DNA of 64,000 bases from Brachypterus glaber (GCA_958510825.1 OY294050.1:5371340-5435339), one strand, 5' to 3'; positions 1-12,489 are shown, counted from the stretch's first letter. Made by a program: numbers and translations. Notes: a model not told the origin generated them from the letters alone.

Positions 1-95
1 GGAATCTGTAAAGTATGAACGGGAGGAGAAATTTTTGGAATTAAAAGGAGAGATGTTGGCAGTTGTGGAGGAACTACAGTATAGCCCCAAATTCG
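1..95 (+). CDS. PRC1: PRC1 exon (5' end outside window)
   Basis: The frame opens at base 2 and reads ESVKYEREEKFLELK, a charged helix of the coiled-coil rod. It ends at a GTAAG donor in phase 1. The upstream border is cut by the window edge. Confidence 0.85.
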
Positions 96-3000
96 GTAAG
101 ATTATAACAAATGGCGGGTGGCTATTGAAATGCCGGTTTCTGTTTGTATGTACCTAACTTTTGGATGGATCACCTGATTTAAAAAACCTGAAAATAGAGC
201 GCCAAAAAACGTCCTAGACAAAAAATTCTTGGATATAAATCTGTGTTCTAAAAGGGCCAATGTCACTTTGTCAGTAGCAGCATTTTCACGTCAACTCTGA
301 TGTGTTATTTTGAAAAAGTGAAATTGGCCCTTTTAGAACCAAGCCACAGAAATGTTTCATGAAAAAAATAAGAAAATTTAAAAATTTCCGCCCGTCCGTC
401 GGTCTGCCCGTCTGATGTCACGTTTTTTTGTAGACACGATAACTCAAGAACGAATAATCCGATCGACTTGAAAATTTCAGGAAAAATCAAGTTCAATGAG
501 GGGAAGATCCCTATTGTTTTTGAAAGTAATCCCCCAAAAAACAAAAAGTTATGGGAGTTAAACTTTTAAAAAAATCGAAAAAAGCTGAAAGAAAATTCCG
601 ATTAACTTAACTTTTTCAGGAAAATTCTACCAGTTTTAAAAGAAACCCTCCCAAAAACAAAACTGTTATGAGGGGTAAAACTTTTTAAAACTATAAGAAA
701 AAAAAATTCAATTTTTTTTTCGTATTTCGCAAAAAGAAGATTTAAATAAAAAATGTTAAAAAAATTTTTAAATTTTTTTTGAAAATTAAATTAAAAATTA
801 TAAAATTATATAAATCACCCAAGAGTCATTCTTATTGAATTAATCTTAAGTTTGGGGGTGGACATAAATAAAACTTACCCGGTATAGCGATTTTTCTTCC
901 TCCATTTAAATTTTCAGGATATCTACCTTTAGGTCATTTTTTCAGTGTATTTTTTTTTCAGGATTTGAAAGAGACGTTCTTTTGGGTCAAGACTCTGCCT
1001 TTATGGTCACCGATTTCAACATGAAGGAACTCGAAAGACTGCACAAGCAGCTGAACCAAGAACTCGTTAACGTAAAAGAGGATGTTGTAGAAAAATGGGC
1101 AACTATTGAGGATCTCTGGACAAAATTGGAGGTCGATTTGTCCCAGCGTTCAAAGTTTATGGAAAAACATAAAGGATACTCCTTAAGCACTTTAGAAGGA
1201 CTCAATAACGAGTTAAAACGGCTTAAGGCATTAAAAATGGAAAACATTAAGGTATTTTCCGATTTTGTATTCTAATGAAGCTTTAACACTAGGGTGGACC
1301 TTTGAAACTCAAAGACTCAACCAAGAGGAACTAAGAGATCTCCCCTGGACCAATATCCTGACCTTTATTGAAAGGACGGGCAGGTTCAAGGAGGACTCAA
1401 ATTAGTAAATGGCTGGGATGCCTGGGGTGACAAAAAGGGCCAGAAATGGCCTAGTTGTCCGGCTTTGGCCAACCCAAAAATTTACTACTTCTCTAGGGTG
1501 GACCTTTTTTTGCTTTTCCATTTTAAAAATTCTCAAAATTCTCAAAATTTCGGAAAGCCTTGTATTCGTGCAAAAATTTTCAATTTTTTTTTTGTGTATA
1601 TTTGCGTTTTATGACGTTTTATGTCGATATAAATCAATTTCGAGCAAAAAAAAAATTTCGGTCGATCGGTCGTCGATGGGTCTGTCCGGGAAATCTTGTG
1701 GGCTCGATAACTTAAGAACGCTTTAAGCTAGAGACTTGAAATTTGGCATACAGTTATGTTACAAAAAGTTCTCGCTCGGGATTGTTTTTGGTGAACATTG
1801 GTGTGCGGCAAGGGGGGCAAATGGGGAAAAATACATTTTTTTACAAAAATTTGGGGGTTTTCAAGGTTGCTGAAATTGAATCTGATAATAATTTTTTTTT
1901 AACTCCACCCCCACGGAGGTCTTGGGGTAAATATTTTTAAATATTTTCAATATTTTCGTGAAGATTGATATTTTTTGGTCGTCGAATATAAATCTGATAA
2001 TATTTTTTTCCTAATTTCACCCCCTGAGGGTTGGGGGTAGTTTTCGTGAAAACTGGTGTATTGGGGTTTTTGAGGTTGCTGAAAGTGAATCTGATAATAA
2101 AAATATTCTAAATCCACCCCCTGAGGGGTGAGGGCTAGTTTTCGTGAAAATTGTTATATTGGGGTTTTTGAGGTTGTTGAAAGGGAATCTGATTATAACA
2201 AAATTCTAACTTCACCCAAAAAGGGACAGGGGGTAGTTTTCGTGAAAATTGGTATACTAAGGTTTTTATGGTTGCTGAAAGTGAATCTGATAATAAAAAA
2301 ATCCATTTTACGCGCGAAGGTGAGAAATGGGAAAGCTCTTTTACTGGGCAGTGTATTTTTTATTGTTTTAAAATTTTCATTCTGAAGTATCTGGAACATC
2401 CTAAAAATATGAGGGCGATCAAACTTCTCTAAGGGTCCCAATTCGACTACTAATATCGCGAAATTACGCAAAAATCGTGAAAAATCGTTGGGAATGGGCT
2501 GTACTTTTTGTATCAGTGGAAAATTAAAAAGACACAAAAAGTCCAAACCAAATGATCAAAAGATTCTGTCAGGTGCCGAAAATCCGTAAAAGTTGCCCCT
2601 AAAACACTAAATATGACAAATTTCCACCATAAATAAGTTTCTCAGCTAAAAAAGCAATTAAAAAATATGTCAATCTGGACTTAACTTAATTTTATTTAAT
2701 GTATATTAATAATATAAAATAATAAACCTTGTTTCTTGAAAATAAATTATATTCTCTCAGGTTTTTATTGAGAAATACAAATCTGAGCTGCTGAGTTTGT
2801 GGGACAAGTGTCACTGCACTGAAGAACTGAGGAATTTTAAATTTTTTAACTGTGACCTTTATACTGAGGACCTTTTAGAAATGTTTGAAATCGAAATCCG
2901 TAGATGGAAGAACTATTACAAAGAAAATAAGTAAGTAAAACATAATTCTTTCCTTAAAGAAAAAAACATGGAAAAAATTATAATTACATTTTTTGTGTAA

Positions 3001-6000
3001 TTTTATTTTGCCTTTTAGGTGGTTCTTATTTTTTTTTCTTTTGTGAATATTACAGAAGTTACGCCCAGAAACATTTTTTTATATTTTTGGGGAGAGGGGT
3101 TGGTAAAAAAAAGTTTTGATTTTATTGAATGAAGATGGGGGTGGACATAAATAAAACTCACTCAGTATCTTGTTCTAAAATTACTATTCTTTTTAAAGGA
3201 CTTTGCTGAAACTCTTGGAGGATTACGACCATATTTGGAGGAAACTGATAGATCTGGAGGAAAACGCAACCGGACAGAATCGCTACAAAAATCGAGGGGG
3301 GACCCTCCTCCAAGAGGAGAGGGAGCGCAACAAATTACAAAAAAAAATTCCCTTGATTGAGAAAAACCTGCTGGACTTGGCCGAAGCCTATGAAGTCCAA
3401 AAAAATATTTCTTTCAACACATGGGGTGTTACAGTGACCGAAAAAATCGAATCTATGCATGCTGATCGCGAAAATGTGAGTATTTTACTTTAATTTTTAA
3501 ACATTCTTAAAAAAAAAAAATAAAAAAAACAATCCGTGAAGATATGTAATGCTACGCATTCCATTATATATTATTCATAGTAAATGGTATATTGCATTTT
3601 CCCAAATCAAAAATTTTTTATATGCAAAAAATGATTTTCGCGAAAAATTTCGGTTTCTGAAAAATGTGACCAGGATAACTCGGGAACGCTTTTAGGTATT
3701 CTTTTTTTTTTGGTAAAAACTAACACGTTCGCTGCGTTTCGGGTCATACTGGGTGAGTTTTATTTATGTCCAACCCCAAAATTAAGATTAATCTTTATTA
3801 CATAAAAACGAAACTTTGGTGATTTATATAACATTGCCCTGTTGAAAATCACGGGTCTGGGCGGGTATAAATGGTGCACAAACCGTACTTGAGCGGATGA
3901 GATTCACCCGCTCAAGTAAGGTTTGTGTACCATTTATACCCGCCCAGACCCGTCATTTTCAACAGGGTGGCTATAAAATGGCGGATTTATTTTTTTTGTT
4001 TTACTTCCGGTTTTGCCGGAAGTGGCATAAATATGTTTTTTTTTTAATGGAACACCCTGTAATTTTTTACATTTTTGAATTCGATAATTCTTATTGTTTT
4101 TTTTTGTCGTTTTTATCCTACAAAAAACGAGATACACATAATTTACCTTCTTTTTACTTGGTTTTATATTTTTTTAAACTTAAGTAAAAAGGTAAATTAT
4201 GTGTATCTTGCTTTTTACGATAAAAATGAAAACGAAAAATGAAAACGAAAAAAAAAACAGTTTTTATGCATAGAATTTTCGACTAAATTCAAAAATTTTA
4301 AAAAGTACAGGGTGTTCCGTTAAAAAAAAACATATTACTTTTTGCGACAGCTCGCTTAATACTAGTCATTCTACATTTTCCTCAAAAAAAAAAAATGTTC
4401 CCATGCCTTATATTGTATTTTCCTTCCCTTAAGGCGCGTAAACAAAAACTAAGTACCAGAAAAGTCCAACGCGACGATTTAACTACAGCGAAGTCTTCGA
4501 ATATGGCACTGTATCCCTCAACCAGTACCAGCAACCTGAGGAAAACTCCCATATCACTGTTTCCCGCCACCAGTACTACCGACCTAAAGAAAACTCCGAT
4601 TTCCGCGAACAAGAGGAAGATGCTGACCACACCCTTGACGGAAGTCAAAAAACGGCCGAAATTGGATGTCGGCCGTAAAATTTTGACAGAAACTAAAAGT
4701 AAGGAATGTAAAGTAAAATTAACTACTACTTTTATTATTCATTTACCAGTTATTCTGCCCTGCTAACACAAGTTGTCCTATCTGCAAATTAGATGTTTTG
4801 AGATATGGCCAGTTTTATTTTTTGTTTGCACTTTTTGAAAACATGTTTACATAAATATGGCGTTGGGTTCTGCTTTATTTTAAATCAAAAATACGTGATA
4901 AGCTTTGAAATACAAAATATATATTTTTTTTGTCAGAAAAATAAATTGTTAGTAGTAATATCATAAGTGCATGTTGAATTATCGATAATTTTTTTACTGT
5001 ATTAATTTTTTTTTATTTTAATGAGCCTAGGCCTAGTCCTATAATAGGGGAAAGTATAATTTTGTTAACAGGAGTATTTTCTAATTTTTTTTCATATTCT
5101 ATTTTTTGTGAATTGTAGAGAAAAAAGTTATATCTGTCCGGAGGTCTTTGGATAGGAGTTCAAAGGAAAGAAAGCTAAATAGAAATAAGGAAAAAAGTCG
5201 TATGCAGAAAAACAGCACACTGTTGGACGAGGAGTATGAAGATTTTCAGGTAAGCTTGATTTTAAATTTTCAGTAATACTTTAATTTTATATTTAGTCAA
5301 TGTAGAAAATTTAGTTGTGGTAGTTATTGGACTTTTTTGAAAACAAGCTTGAATAGAAAGGTAAATATGATAGCTTTTTCTCACTACCAACTAGATAAGT
5401 TTAAATTAATTTATGGAAAAGTCGACAGTAATGGAAAGTACTATATCGAGCACACTTAATGATATATGAAATCAATACAAACAAAACCGTAACTAAAGGC
5501 AGAAAAAAAAACGATTTACCGCGCAGGGGGACATCTAGACACAAGACTACTATTTTTAATTTTATAGAGTGATTCCATAAAAAAATTACTTCTTGAATTG
5601 TCAGTGACAATTTGTGACACATAGTGTCAAAAATATTAATAAAATAGGATTTTAACTCATTGGTAGTGAGAAAAACGTAACGTAACTGTCTTCAGTCGTG
5701 TTTATAGACCTCAGCTCCGCTTCTTAAATCATTTTTTAAAATATTGTGTCGAAAACCATTTTTTTTATCACCTATTTAAAACTGCTAAAAAATGTCAACA
5801 AGAGTTTCAAAATAGTATTTTATTTTTTTTTTTTGTTTAAGTAGGGGGAATTTTTTCTGTTGGTAAGGTATTTTTGATTTGGACTTTTAAAAAATGGGTG
5901 AAATGCAATGGTACTATTTTGTAATGACGTCAGTCAGAAAAACTTTGAATTTGACTCTAGTTCGGTTATATTTGGCGCCCTGTATATCACAAATTTTTAT

Positions 6001-7755
6001 ATATTACAGAAGCTTCCGCTGGCTGCTAGCTGTACAGTTTTTGACACTATCTACGAGGGTCTGTAAAAAAATTATTTGCAGGAATGTTTTTGCTTTTTTA
6101 CCGCTTTTAATGCTTGTATATTCCTTATATTTACTAAAAAAATATTTTTGCCTCTATTATACATATTTTTTAACAACAGACGTGAACCAAGTAGCCATTA
6201 CCGGGGGCATGCAAAAATTAGAATTTTAAAAAGCTCTTTTTTCAAGTAAATAGACACTTTAAACTATTGTTCACGGATTGTCATGTCGACGCTGTTAATA
6301 CTCAGTGATTCACTTGGTCATGGTCCATGACTCAGAAACTTTTTTTTTTTAATTAAGTCCTTCTCCATGAGTCATGGACCATGAAACTGAGTATTAACAG
6401 CGTCGACTTGACATTCCGCTTGGTGAACAATAATTTAAAGTATCTATTTACTTGAAAAAAGAGTTTTTTTAAATTCTAATTTTTGCATGCCCCCGGTAAT
6501 GGCCACTTCGATCCGACCCGTGATTATTACTAACCCAAGTGTATATATATTTTTTAGATCTAGGTTAGTAACCAAGTAATCTACATGTAGATTACTTGGT
6601 TACTAACCTAGATCTAAAAAAAACTTAAGGCTTCTTTTAAATAAAATATAACTACAGAGTTTTTATTATCTACAATGAAAAAAAATGTAGTCTGTTCCGA
6701 TTGGTTAAAATGCGGCTTTTGGCATTTGTAAGACTTTTTTAATGCTTAAAATCTCGGTTATTATACAGCGCCTGCGCTAGAATAGTATTATAGGGTAGTT
6801 TCGAATTTCCCAAAAAAATCAAAAATCGTCCTAGACAAAAAATTCTTGGATATAAATTTGTTTCATGAAAAAATAAGCAACTTTTTCTTTTTGAAATATC
6901 CGTCGGTCTGTCTGATGTCACGATTTTTGTAAACTTGATAACTCAAGAACGAATAATCTGATCGACTTTCAGAAAAAAACAAGTTCTACGAGGGGAAGAT
7001 CCCTGTTGTTTTTTAAGTAAAACCCCCAAACCAAAAACAAAAAAGTTATGGTGGGTTAAACTTTTAAAAAGATCGAAAATAGCTAAAAGAAAATTCCGAT
7101 TACCGTAATTTTTTCAAGAAAAAATACTTATATTACAAGAATCGATTCTACCAAAAGAAAAAATAAATAAAAATTTTGATTTTTTATTTAATTTTTCGTT
7201 TTTTGCGAATAGAAAATTTAATAAAAAAATTGAAAAATTAAAAAAAAATTGCTTTTTTGAAAACTTTTTTTTGTAAAAATTTTTTTTTTCAATAATTTTT
7301 CGTTTTTCATAAAAATCTTTAAAAAAAAATTATTTTTTTTTGAAAATATTTGTTTTTTAAGTATTTGGGAAATGCTATATACTGTGATTGAATTGCATTA
7401 CATATCTTAAATAATTTTTTTATTTAAAAGGACCCTTAAACAATATTTTTTGGTTTTTAATAAAAAAAATCATGAATTTTTGTATTTCTTTTAGTCGCAA
7501 CTATCGACTAAATCCACAAACGAAAACTGCAGAAGCACTCTGTATTACGGCGCAGGCTTAAACAAAATACCACCCACCACACCAGCAACCCAACAGTCTA
7601 GAATGCCCCTGAGGATCCGAAATGCCCCAGCCACCCCTAGCCAAAGGGAAGTTCGGAAACAGACTAATAATAACACACCAAAAGGTACCCCACATAGTGC
7701 CCAAAAAAACAAAAACTACTCATTGGCCAAAACGAATTTAAAACTGAATTTTTAA
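1..7755 (+). CDS. PRC1: PRC1/Ase1/MAP65 family microtubule cross-linker, 3' part of gene (7 exons in window)
   Basis: Joined exons are 1-95, 962-1251, 2761-2930, 3199-3475, 4434-4698, 5119-5249 and 7495-7755; phases agree throughout and give 495 residues before TAA. Members of this family bundle antiparallel microtubules in the anaphase midzone and are needed for cytokinesis; the fly member is Fascetto (feo). The best support is the spectrin-like core: a tryptophan-anchored helix (IEDLWTKLEVDL), a second (ELLSLWDKCHC), the segment YTEDLLEMFEIEIRRW, and the family hallmark NRYKNRGGTLLQEE in the fourth exon, all in the order seen in human PRC1. The last three exons encode a Lys/Arg/Ser/Thr-rich tail with several Thr-Pro and Ser-Pro pairs; in the family this tail binds microtubules and is phosphorylated by mitotic kinases. 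The N-terminal dimerisation region lies upstream of the window. The introns carry foldback elements and a LINE fragment. Family assignment is secure; exon borders are inferred. Confidence 0.93.
962..1251 (+). CDS. PRC1: PRC1 exon, rod/spectrin-like core
   Basis: The acceptor is a pyrimidine run plus CAG ending at 961, and the donor is GTATTT at 1252 (phase 0). The exon reads GFERDVLLGQDS through LKRLKALKMENIK. The motif LWTKLEVDLSQRSKF aligns with the LWxxLxIxxxEREAF motif of human PRC1. Confidence 0.92.
1304..1492 (+). mobile_element. 5'-truncated LINE insertion in PRC1 intron, with 15-bp target duplication
   Basis: The insert begins inside the last codons of a retrotransposon polyprotein (QRLNQEELRDLPW, then ILTFIERTGRF) and ends shortly after its TAG stop at 1403-1405, with a TTTACTACTT tail. 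The 15-mer CTAGGGTGGACCTTT occurs just before (1289-1303) and just after it (1493-1507), which is the mark of target-primed insertion. A second, older copy of the same 3' end lies near 22980-23215. Confidence 0.85.
2761..2930 (+). CDS. PRC1: PRC1 exon, spectrin-like core
   Basis: The exon runs from CTCTCAG to GTAAGT (phase 2 at the end). It encodes VFIEKYKSELLSLWDKC and then YTEDLLEMFEIEIRRWK, both colinear with human PRC1. Confidence 0.93.
3199..3475 (+). CDS. PRC1: PRC1 exon with the conserved NRGG motif
   Basis: The exon runs from TTTTAAAG to GTGAGT. It encodes LLKLLEDYDHIW and then NRYKNRGGTLLQEE, the most conserved block of the PRC1/Ase1/MAP65 family and part of the microtubule-binding face. 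It ends in ESMHADREN, phase 0. Confidence 0.95.
3746..4345. repeat. Composite foldback element in PRC1 intron 4
   Basis: The block opens with ATACTGGGTGAGTTTTATTT, an end sequence also found at 853-885, 3136-3168 and 35713-35745. It contains a 60-bp inverted repeat (3837-3896 with 3908-3967, 57 of 60 matching) and a second hairpin near 4107-4222. The segment from about 4030 to 4345 is bounded by inverted copies of an ACACCCTGTA / TACAGGGTGT end. No coding capacity is visible. Confidence 0.8.
4434..4698 (+). CDS. PRC1: PRC1 exon, basic Ser/Thr-rich tail
   Basis: The acceptor is CCCTTAAG and the donor GTAAGG. The product is rich in Lys/Arg and contains repeated KTPIS segments (RKTPISLF, KKTPISAN) and TPLTEVKKRPK, typical of the unstructured regulated tail of PRC1 proteins. 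The phase (0 in, 1 out) fits both neighbours. Confidence 0.85.
4751..5070. repeat. Copy of a CTGCCCTGCTAA-ended MITE-like element
   Basis: The left end TATTCTGCCCTGCTAA and the following TTGTCCTATCTGCAAATTA match the element at 43602-44078 in a beta-spectrin intron, and similarity continues through the TTGAGATATGGCCAG stretch. The right end was not located, so this end coordinate is a guess. Confidence 0.6.
5119..5249 (+). CDS. PRC1: PRC1 exon, basic tail
   Basis: The exon runs from TTGTAG to GTAAGC and encodes KVISVRRSLDRSSKERK through LLDEEYEDFQ. The 131-nt length restores phase 0 for the last exon. Confidence 0.85.
6191..6506. repeat. Foldback element, ~130-bp arms, in PRC1 intron 6
   Basis: The left end GTAGCCATTACCGGGGGC and the right end GCCCCCGGTAATGGCCAC are reverse complements with one mismatch. 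The similarity runs inward through ATTAACAGCGTCGAC to a small loop. Related arms occur at 27853-27968 and 31187-31308. Confidence 0.85.
6551..6620. repeat. Perfect 70-bp palindrome without loop
   Basis: The 35-bp arms meet at CTACATGTAG (6581-6590) with no spacer. The arms carry AGATCTAGGTTAGTAACC and its exact complement. It lies 45 bp downstream of the foldback element at 6191-6506. Confidence 0.95.
7495..7755 (+). CDS. PRC1: PRC1 terminal coding exon
   Basis: The acceptor is TTCTTTTAG. The exon encodes 86 residues (SQLSTKSTNENCRS through KTNLKLNF) and then TAA at 7753-7755. The sequence is basic and rich in Thr, Asn, Pro and Gln, with TTPATQQ and TPSQRE. Confidence 0.85.
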   Translation, partial: SQLSTKSTNENCRSTLYYGAGLNKIPPTTPATQQSRMPLRIRNAPATPSQREVRKQTNNNTPKGTPHSAQKNKNYSLAKTNLKLNF

Positions 7756-9107
7756 AGGTTTTTTTTTTTGTAAATTTTTAGCCGTAACTTGGCATTAAAA
7801 ATTGTGATTTTTTTAAAGATGAGCCGAACTTTTTGTTATACCCTTTAGGCTGTATTTTTTATAGTAAAATACTTATTCTGGTTAACTGTTGTACCTTATT
7901 TAAAATTATTTTTAAAAAGCTTCATTTCAGAAAAAATTAGACTAATTTTTTGTTTACTTTTATTATATGACCTATCACTAGACATAAAAACTGCTAGAGA
8001 AATGAAACAGTATATTTCTGACCTAATAAGAAAATGAAACATTTCCAACTCGAGAGATTTTATTTGGCCAAAGCGAAGCCTAGGCCTAATTAGCATCTCG
8101 AGAGTTTCAAATGTAATTTTCTTATGAGGTTAGAACAGAATTTTATTCACAAGCATTAATAAATAAATAACACATTACCTCGTAAAATTCACCATTTTAA
8201 ATGATCTTCTACAGAAATTTTGCAGATTTCTAACGTCACTATAAATTTCAACTAAATAATAATTTAAATAAGTGGTTCATTGTTATTTCCTATTATCAAC
8301 CTCGGTATGCACCATATAATATATAAATAAATATTATTTATTATTGATTTTCATAGAAATAAACAAAAATGTTAGGTTATTTTATTCGCAAACTTCAACT
8401 GTTTACAGACAAGGCGATTGTTTTGCCATCTATGAGGTATAACTAAAAGCTAAAAAACAGGTTAGATATGAATTCATTTCTAACCTTGGTTAAAAATGAA
8501 AAGCTTTTTTAACTTTAAAAGAAGTAAACAAAAACGATAGATTTTGCAACTTTTTATAATGCATATAAAGGATGTTTTTCTGTATGCTTGTAAATAAAGA
8601 TTTTTTTTATTTCTGCAATGAATATAAGATTAAACAGTTTTGATTTAATCATTACTTTAATATTTTAGCAGCTATATATTTTTATATTATATTTTTTTAT
8701 AAAAACCAATATAAAATGGTTAAAAAGCTGAAAAACCAAGATTTACACTCGGCGAAAAAATTCAATATCAAAAAATCGCAGTTTAGTGTTAAATTTGTTG
8801 TAAATATTTTTATTCTTAGTTTTTATTTTTTTTAACATTGTACTTAAAATTTGATTTTTAAATGCTTAAAATTTTTACAAATAAAAATAAATATGCATAA
8901 TAAAAAAATACATTCAGTTTTATAAATTTTACTGTAAAAAATCATTAAAAATTAAGATTTGCTTTGTTTTTGCAGTGTAACAAAAACTGTTCTCGTTTTT
9001 TGGTTATGTATTTAAATATATTCTGTATAGCATTTATTAGAAATAGGTATTTTTTTATTGTACAGTATTATTTTTTATTAAAAATTAAATGTTTTAAAAA
9101 TTATATT

Positions 9108-9925
9108 TCTATTTAAAAGCAATTAAAGTTTATAAATACATTCCATGTTTTTTTTCCTTTGCCATGCCTACATTACTATGTTACCATATAGAAAACTGTT
9201 TTTTGGGCATAAAATTTACAATTTATAAAAAAAACACATGAATAAAACGATTTTAATGAGTTTCAGAGCGATTTATTAAAAAAAATGTTTACATGTTTTT
9301 TTTAGAAAATTCGTTAAAAATCGATTTGTAGAAAAGTTTGATTTACCAGAATTTTAATTTAAACTTTTAAAGTCATACTTTCTATTTAAAAGCAATATAA
9401 GTTTATAAATACATTCCATGTTTTTTTTCCTTTGCCATGCCTACATTACTATGTTACCATATAGAAAACTGTTTTTCGGGCATAAAATTTACAATTTATA
9501 AAAAAAACACATGAATAAAACGATTTTAATGAGTTTCAGAGCGATTTATTAAAAAAATTGTTTACATGTTTTTTTAGAAAATTCGTTAAACATCGATTTG
9601 TAGAAAAGTTTGATTTACCAGAATTTTAATTTAAACTTTTAAAGTCATACTTTCTATTTAAAAGCAATATAAGTTTATAAATACATTCCATGTTTTTTTT
9701 CCTTTGCCATGCCTACATTACTATGTTACCATATAGAAAACTGTTTTTCGGGCATAAAATTTACAATTTATAAAAAAAACACATGAATAAAACGATTTTA
9801 ATGAGTTTCAGAGCGATTTATTAAAAAAATTGTTTACATGTTTTTTTAGAAAATTCGTTAAACATCGATTTGTAGAAAAGTTTGATTTACCAGAATTTTA
9901 ATTTAAACTTTTAAAGTCATACTTA
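9108..9925. repeat. Tandem triplication of a 272-273-bp unit
   Basis: TCTATTTAAAAGCAAT recurs at 9108, 9381 and 9653. The three units are almost identical across their length (for example CATGCCTACATTACTATG in each); the first differs most, with GTTTTTTGGGC where the others have GTTTTTCGGGC. Confidence 0.95.
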
Positions 9926-11865
9926 TTACTATTATTTAACAATAGTAAAATATGAAATATTATTGCAATGTGTATTATAAAATAGGTACACTATAAAATT
10001 TATAGTATAAATATTAAGATATTTTATTAAAATCTTTTTTAAGTCAAAATGCTTAAATACGTCAAATTTTAACAACGTTATACTATTTACAGCGCCTGCT
10101 TGGAGGATATAAATTCATTTCATAAAAAAAATAAGCAATTTTTTTTATTGTCCGTCTGTCCGTCCGTCCGTCTATGGGGGGTTAAACTTTTTAAAAAATT
10201 AAAAAAAAAGTCTTCAAAAAAATTTTTATTCAAAAATTTTTTCATTTTACGCAAAAAGAAAATAAAGCAAACAGAAAAATTTTCAATTTTTTTTTTGAAA
10301 ATCTTAAGTTTTTTTTTTAATTTTTCGATTTTTTTTTTTGAAAATATTTTTTTTAAGTATTGGGAAAATGCAATATACCATTTACTGTGAATAGTATATA
10401 ATGGAATGAGTAGCATTACATATCTTCACGGCTTGTTATTATTTAACATGGTTTTCAGTTTTCTAGTAAATCATTAAAATTTCCTGAATTTTCCAGGTTT
10501 AATACCATATTAAAAAAAATGTTTTCAAAAAACAAAATTTTATATATAATATAAGTATTTAAAATATAGGTATATTTTTAAGGCCTCTACACCCGACCTA
10601 TTTTTAGTAAAATTCAATTGCAGATAAAATTTTCTCAAAAAATAATAATACTCAGTTCATACCTTAAAAAAAAGTCCAAACCCTTAGGCCTAGTAGAAAT
10701 TAAACATTTCTACCCATATGGTGTGACTTTTTGAGAAAATTTTACTTCTGTTAAGCGTTTATAATAAAATTAATATAAAATAAAAAATATCACACAAACA
10801 AATAAAAAATTAAAGTCACTTCAACTTGCAGCAGTTTTGGGGAACGGCAAGTACCCTAAAACCCCCGCTGAATGGAGTGACTTTAATTTAAAATAACCAG
10901 TAGTCGGCGTAATCTCAGTTACGACTCATCAACGTTGAAAATAGACACAACAACATAGGCTTACGGAATAATTTTGCCGAATTATGAGGGAAATTTTTAT
11001 AAAGGTCACTAAATCGAAACATTTGACGACTAATTTGTTACACACAATATTGACTATACATATTAACTATATATAATATATACATATTATGTATATATAT
11101 ATATATATATATATCGGTGTTTTTCAAAGCAAAAACCGACATTCGATTTTTATCTTTCAAGAATACGAAAGTTTTTATTTATCGATAACTTTTTTTCCCA
11201 CCTTACTTGTTTAAATGGAATCATTAAAAAAAATCAAGATAAAAAGAAATAAAAATGAAAATATTTAAAACCTCGGGTCAACGCTAGAATCGACGCGGCG
11301 CCTATGCGAGCACTGGAAATTCGCCGAGTACTGAAAATAACACAGACAAACAAAAATAGATATAATTTTGTAATAACAATAATAATAACATGCAACTAAA
11401 GAAAGCATGCATTTTTTTGTACTTTTGTTTTTTTTTTAATTATTAAATAAATAAAATAACATGCCTAAACAATTAAATAAAAATAGATTATTTTTAAATT
11501 AAAATTCAACACGAGTTTTTAAAAGAAAAAGTACGATAATTTTCGTATATTAAAAAAGGTTAATTAAAACTGCACTTAAATAAAAAAAATCTAAATTTTG
11601 TAGAAATTTAAAATAAGTTTTTTAAAAAAATATTTAAGAATAGATGCTGGGTTAAAAAAAAAATATTTGGAAAATAAATAATTTTTCAATCCTAAGTGTT
11701 AAAGCTTTTAAAGCGTTTTTTTTTAAAGATCATCCATATATGACCTTTTTAAGACAGACATTAAAAAAATTAAACAACATAGTACTTGAAACATGTTAAC
11801 ATTCAAAATATTTAGACTGTTCACACAAAAATCGTAATATGGATAACCTTGTACAAGATACTTAA

Positions 11866-12489
11866 GGGGTCTTTTTACCTTCAAATTTAATTTTTTTTTA
11901 TAGAAAGAAAAAGTACATCATTGTGAAATTTTGTATGTATGTTTATTTATATTTAAAAAATACAAAAGAAAAATAGATTTTTAGTGTCATTTTTTTGGCC
12001 ATAATTTTTTTTTAACATCAAAAAACGGTGGTCGCTATAATTCCGGCCGTTTGGACCGACTACAAAAAAAAACGGGATTTTATTCAGTATTAAAGTCGCT
12101 ATAACCCGAACTAAAAGTAATTTTTTTGGTTAAAAAATAATAAAATGGTGGACGTTTTTTAAAAAAAAATTTAAAAAACGTCCATTTTGTTATTATTTGG
12201 CCAAAAAAAAATCTAGTTCGGGCTATAGCGACTTTAATACTGAATAAAATCCCGTTTTTTTTTCAGTCGATCCAAACGACCGGAATCATGCCGACCGTTT
12301 TTTAATGTTTTTTTTTTCAAAAAAATTTTATGGCCAAAAAATGGCACTTCAAAAACCTATTTTTTTTTCTTGTATATTTTGAATATAAATAAACATAAAA
12401 AATTTCACAATGATATCTTTTTTCTTTCTATATAAAAAAAAATGTTTAAACAAAAATTATTTTAAAATTTGAAGGTAGAAAGACTCATT
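11866..12489. repeat. Large inverted repeat, ~300-bp arms
   Basis: The ends GGGGTCTTTTTACCTTCAAA and TTTGAAGGTAGAAAGACTC are complementary. The arms meet around 12165 at GGACGTTTTTT...AAAAAACGTCC. Inner matches include CGGGATTTTATTCAGTATTA. A single arm of the same family is at 19897-20070. Confidence 0.85.

Noticed and set aside
4395..4433. ATG at 4395 as start of a separate gene
   Set aside because: The frame is the PRC1 exon 5 frame extended into its intron; the acceptor at 4433 fits the phase of the previous exon.
10100..10416. Overlapping open frames of nearly 100 codons on both strands
   Set aside because: They consist of Phe/Lys runs from poly-A/T and the TCCGTCTG repeat; no start context or family similarity.
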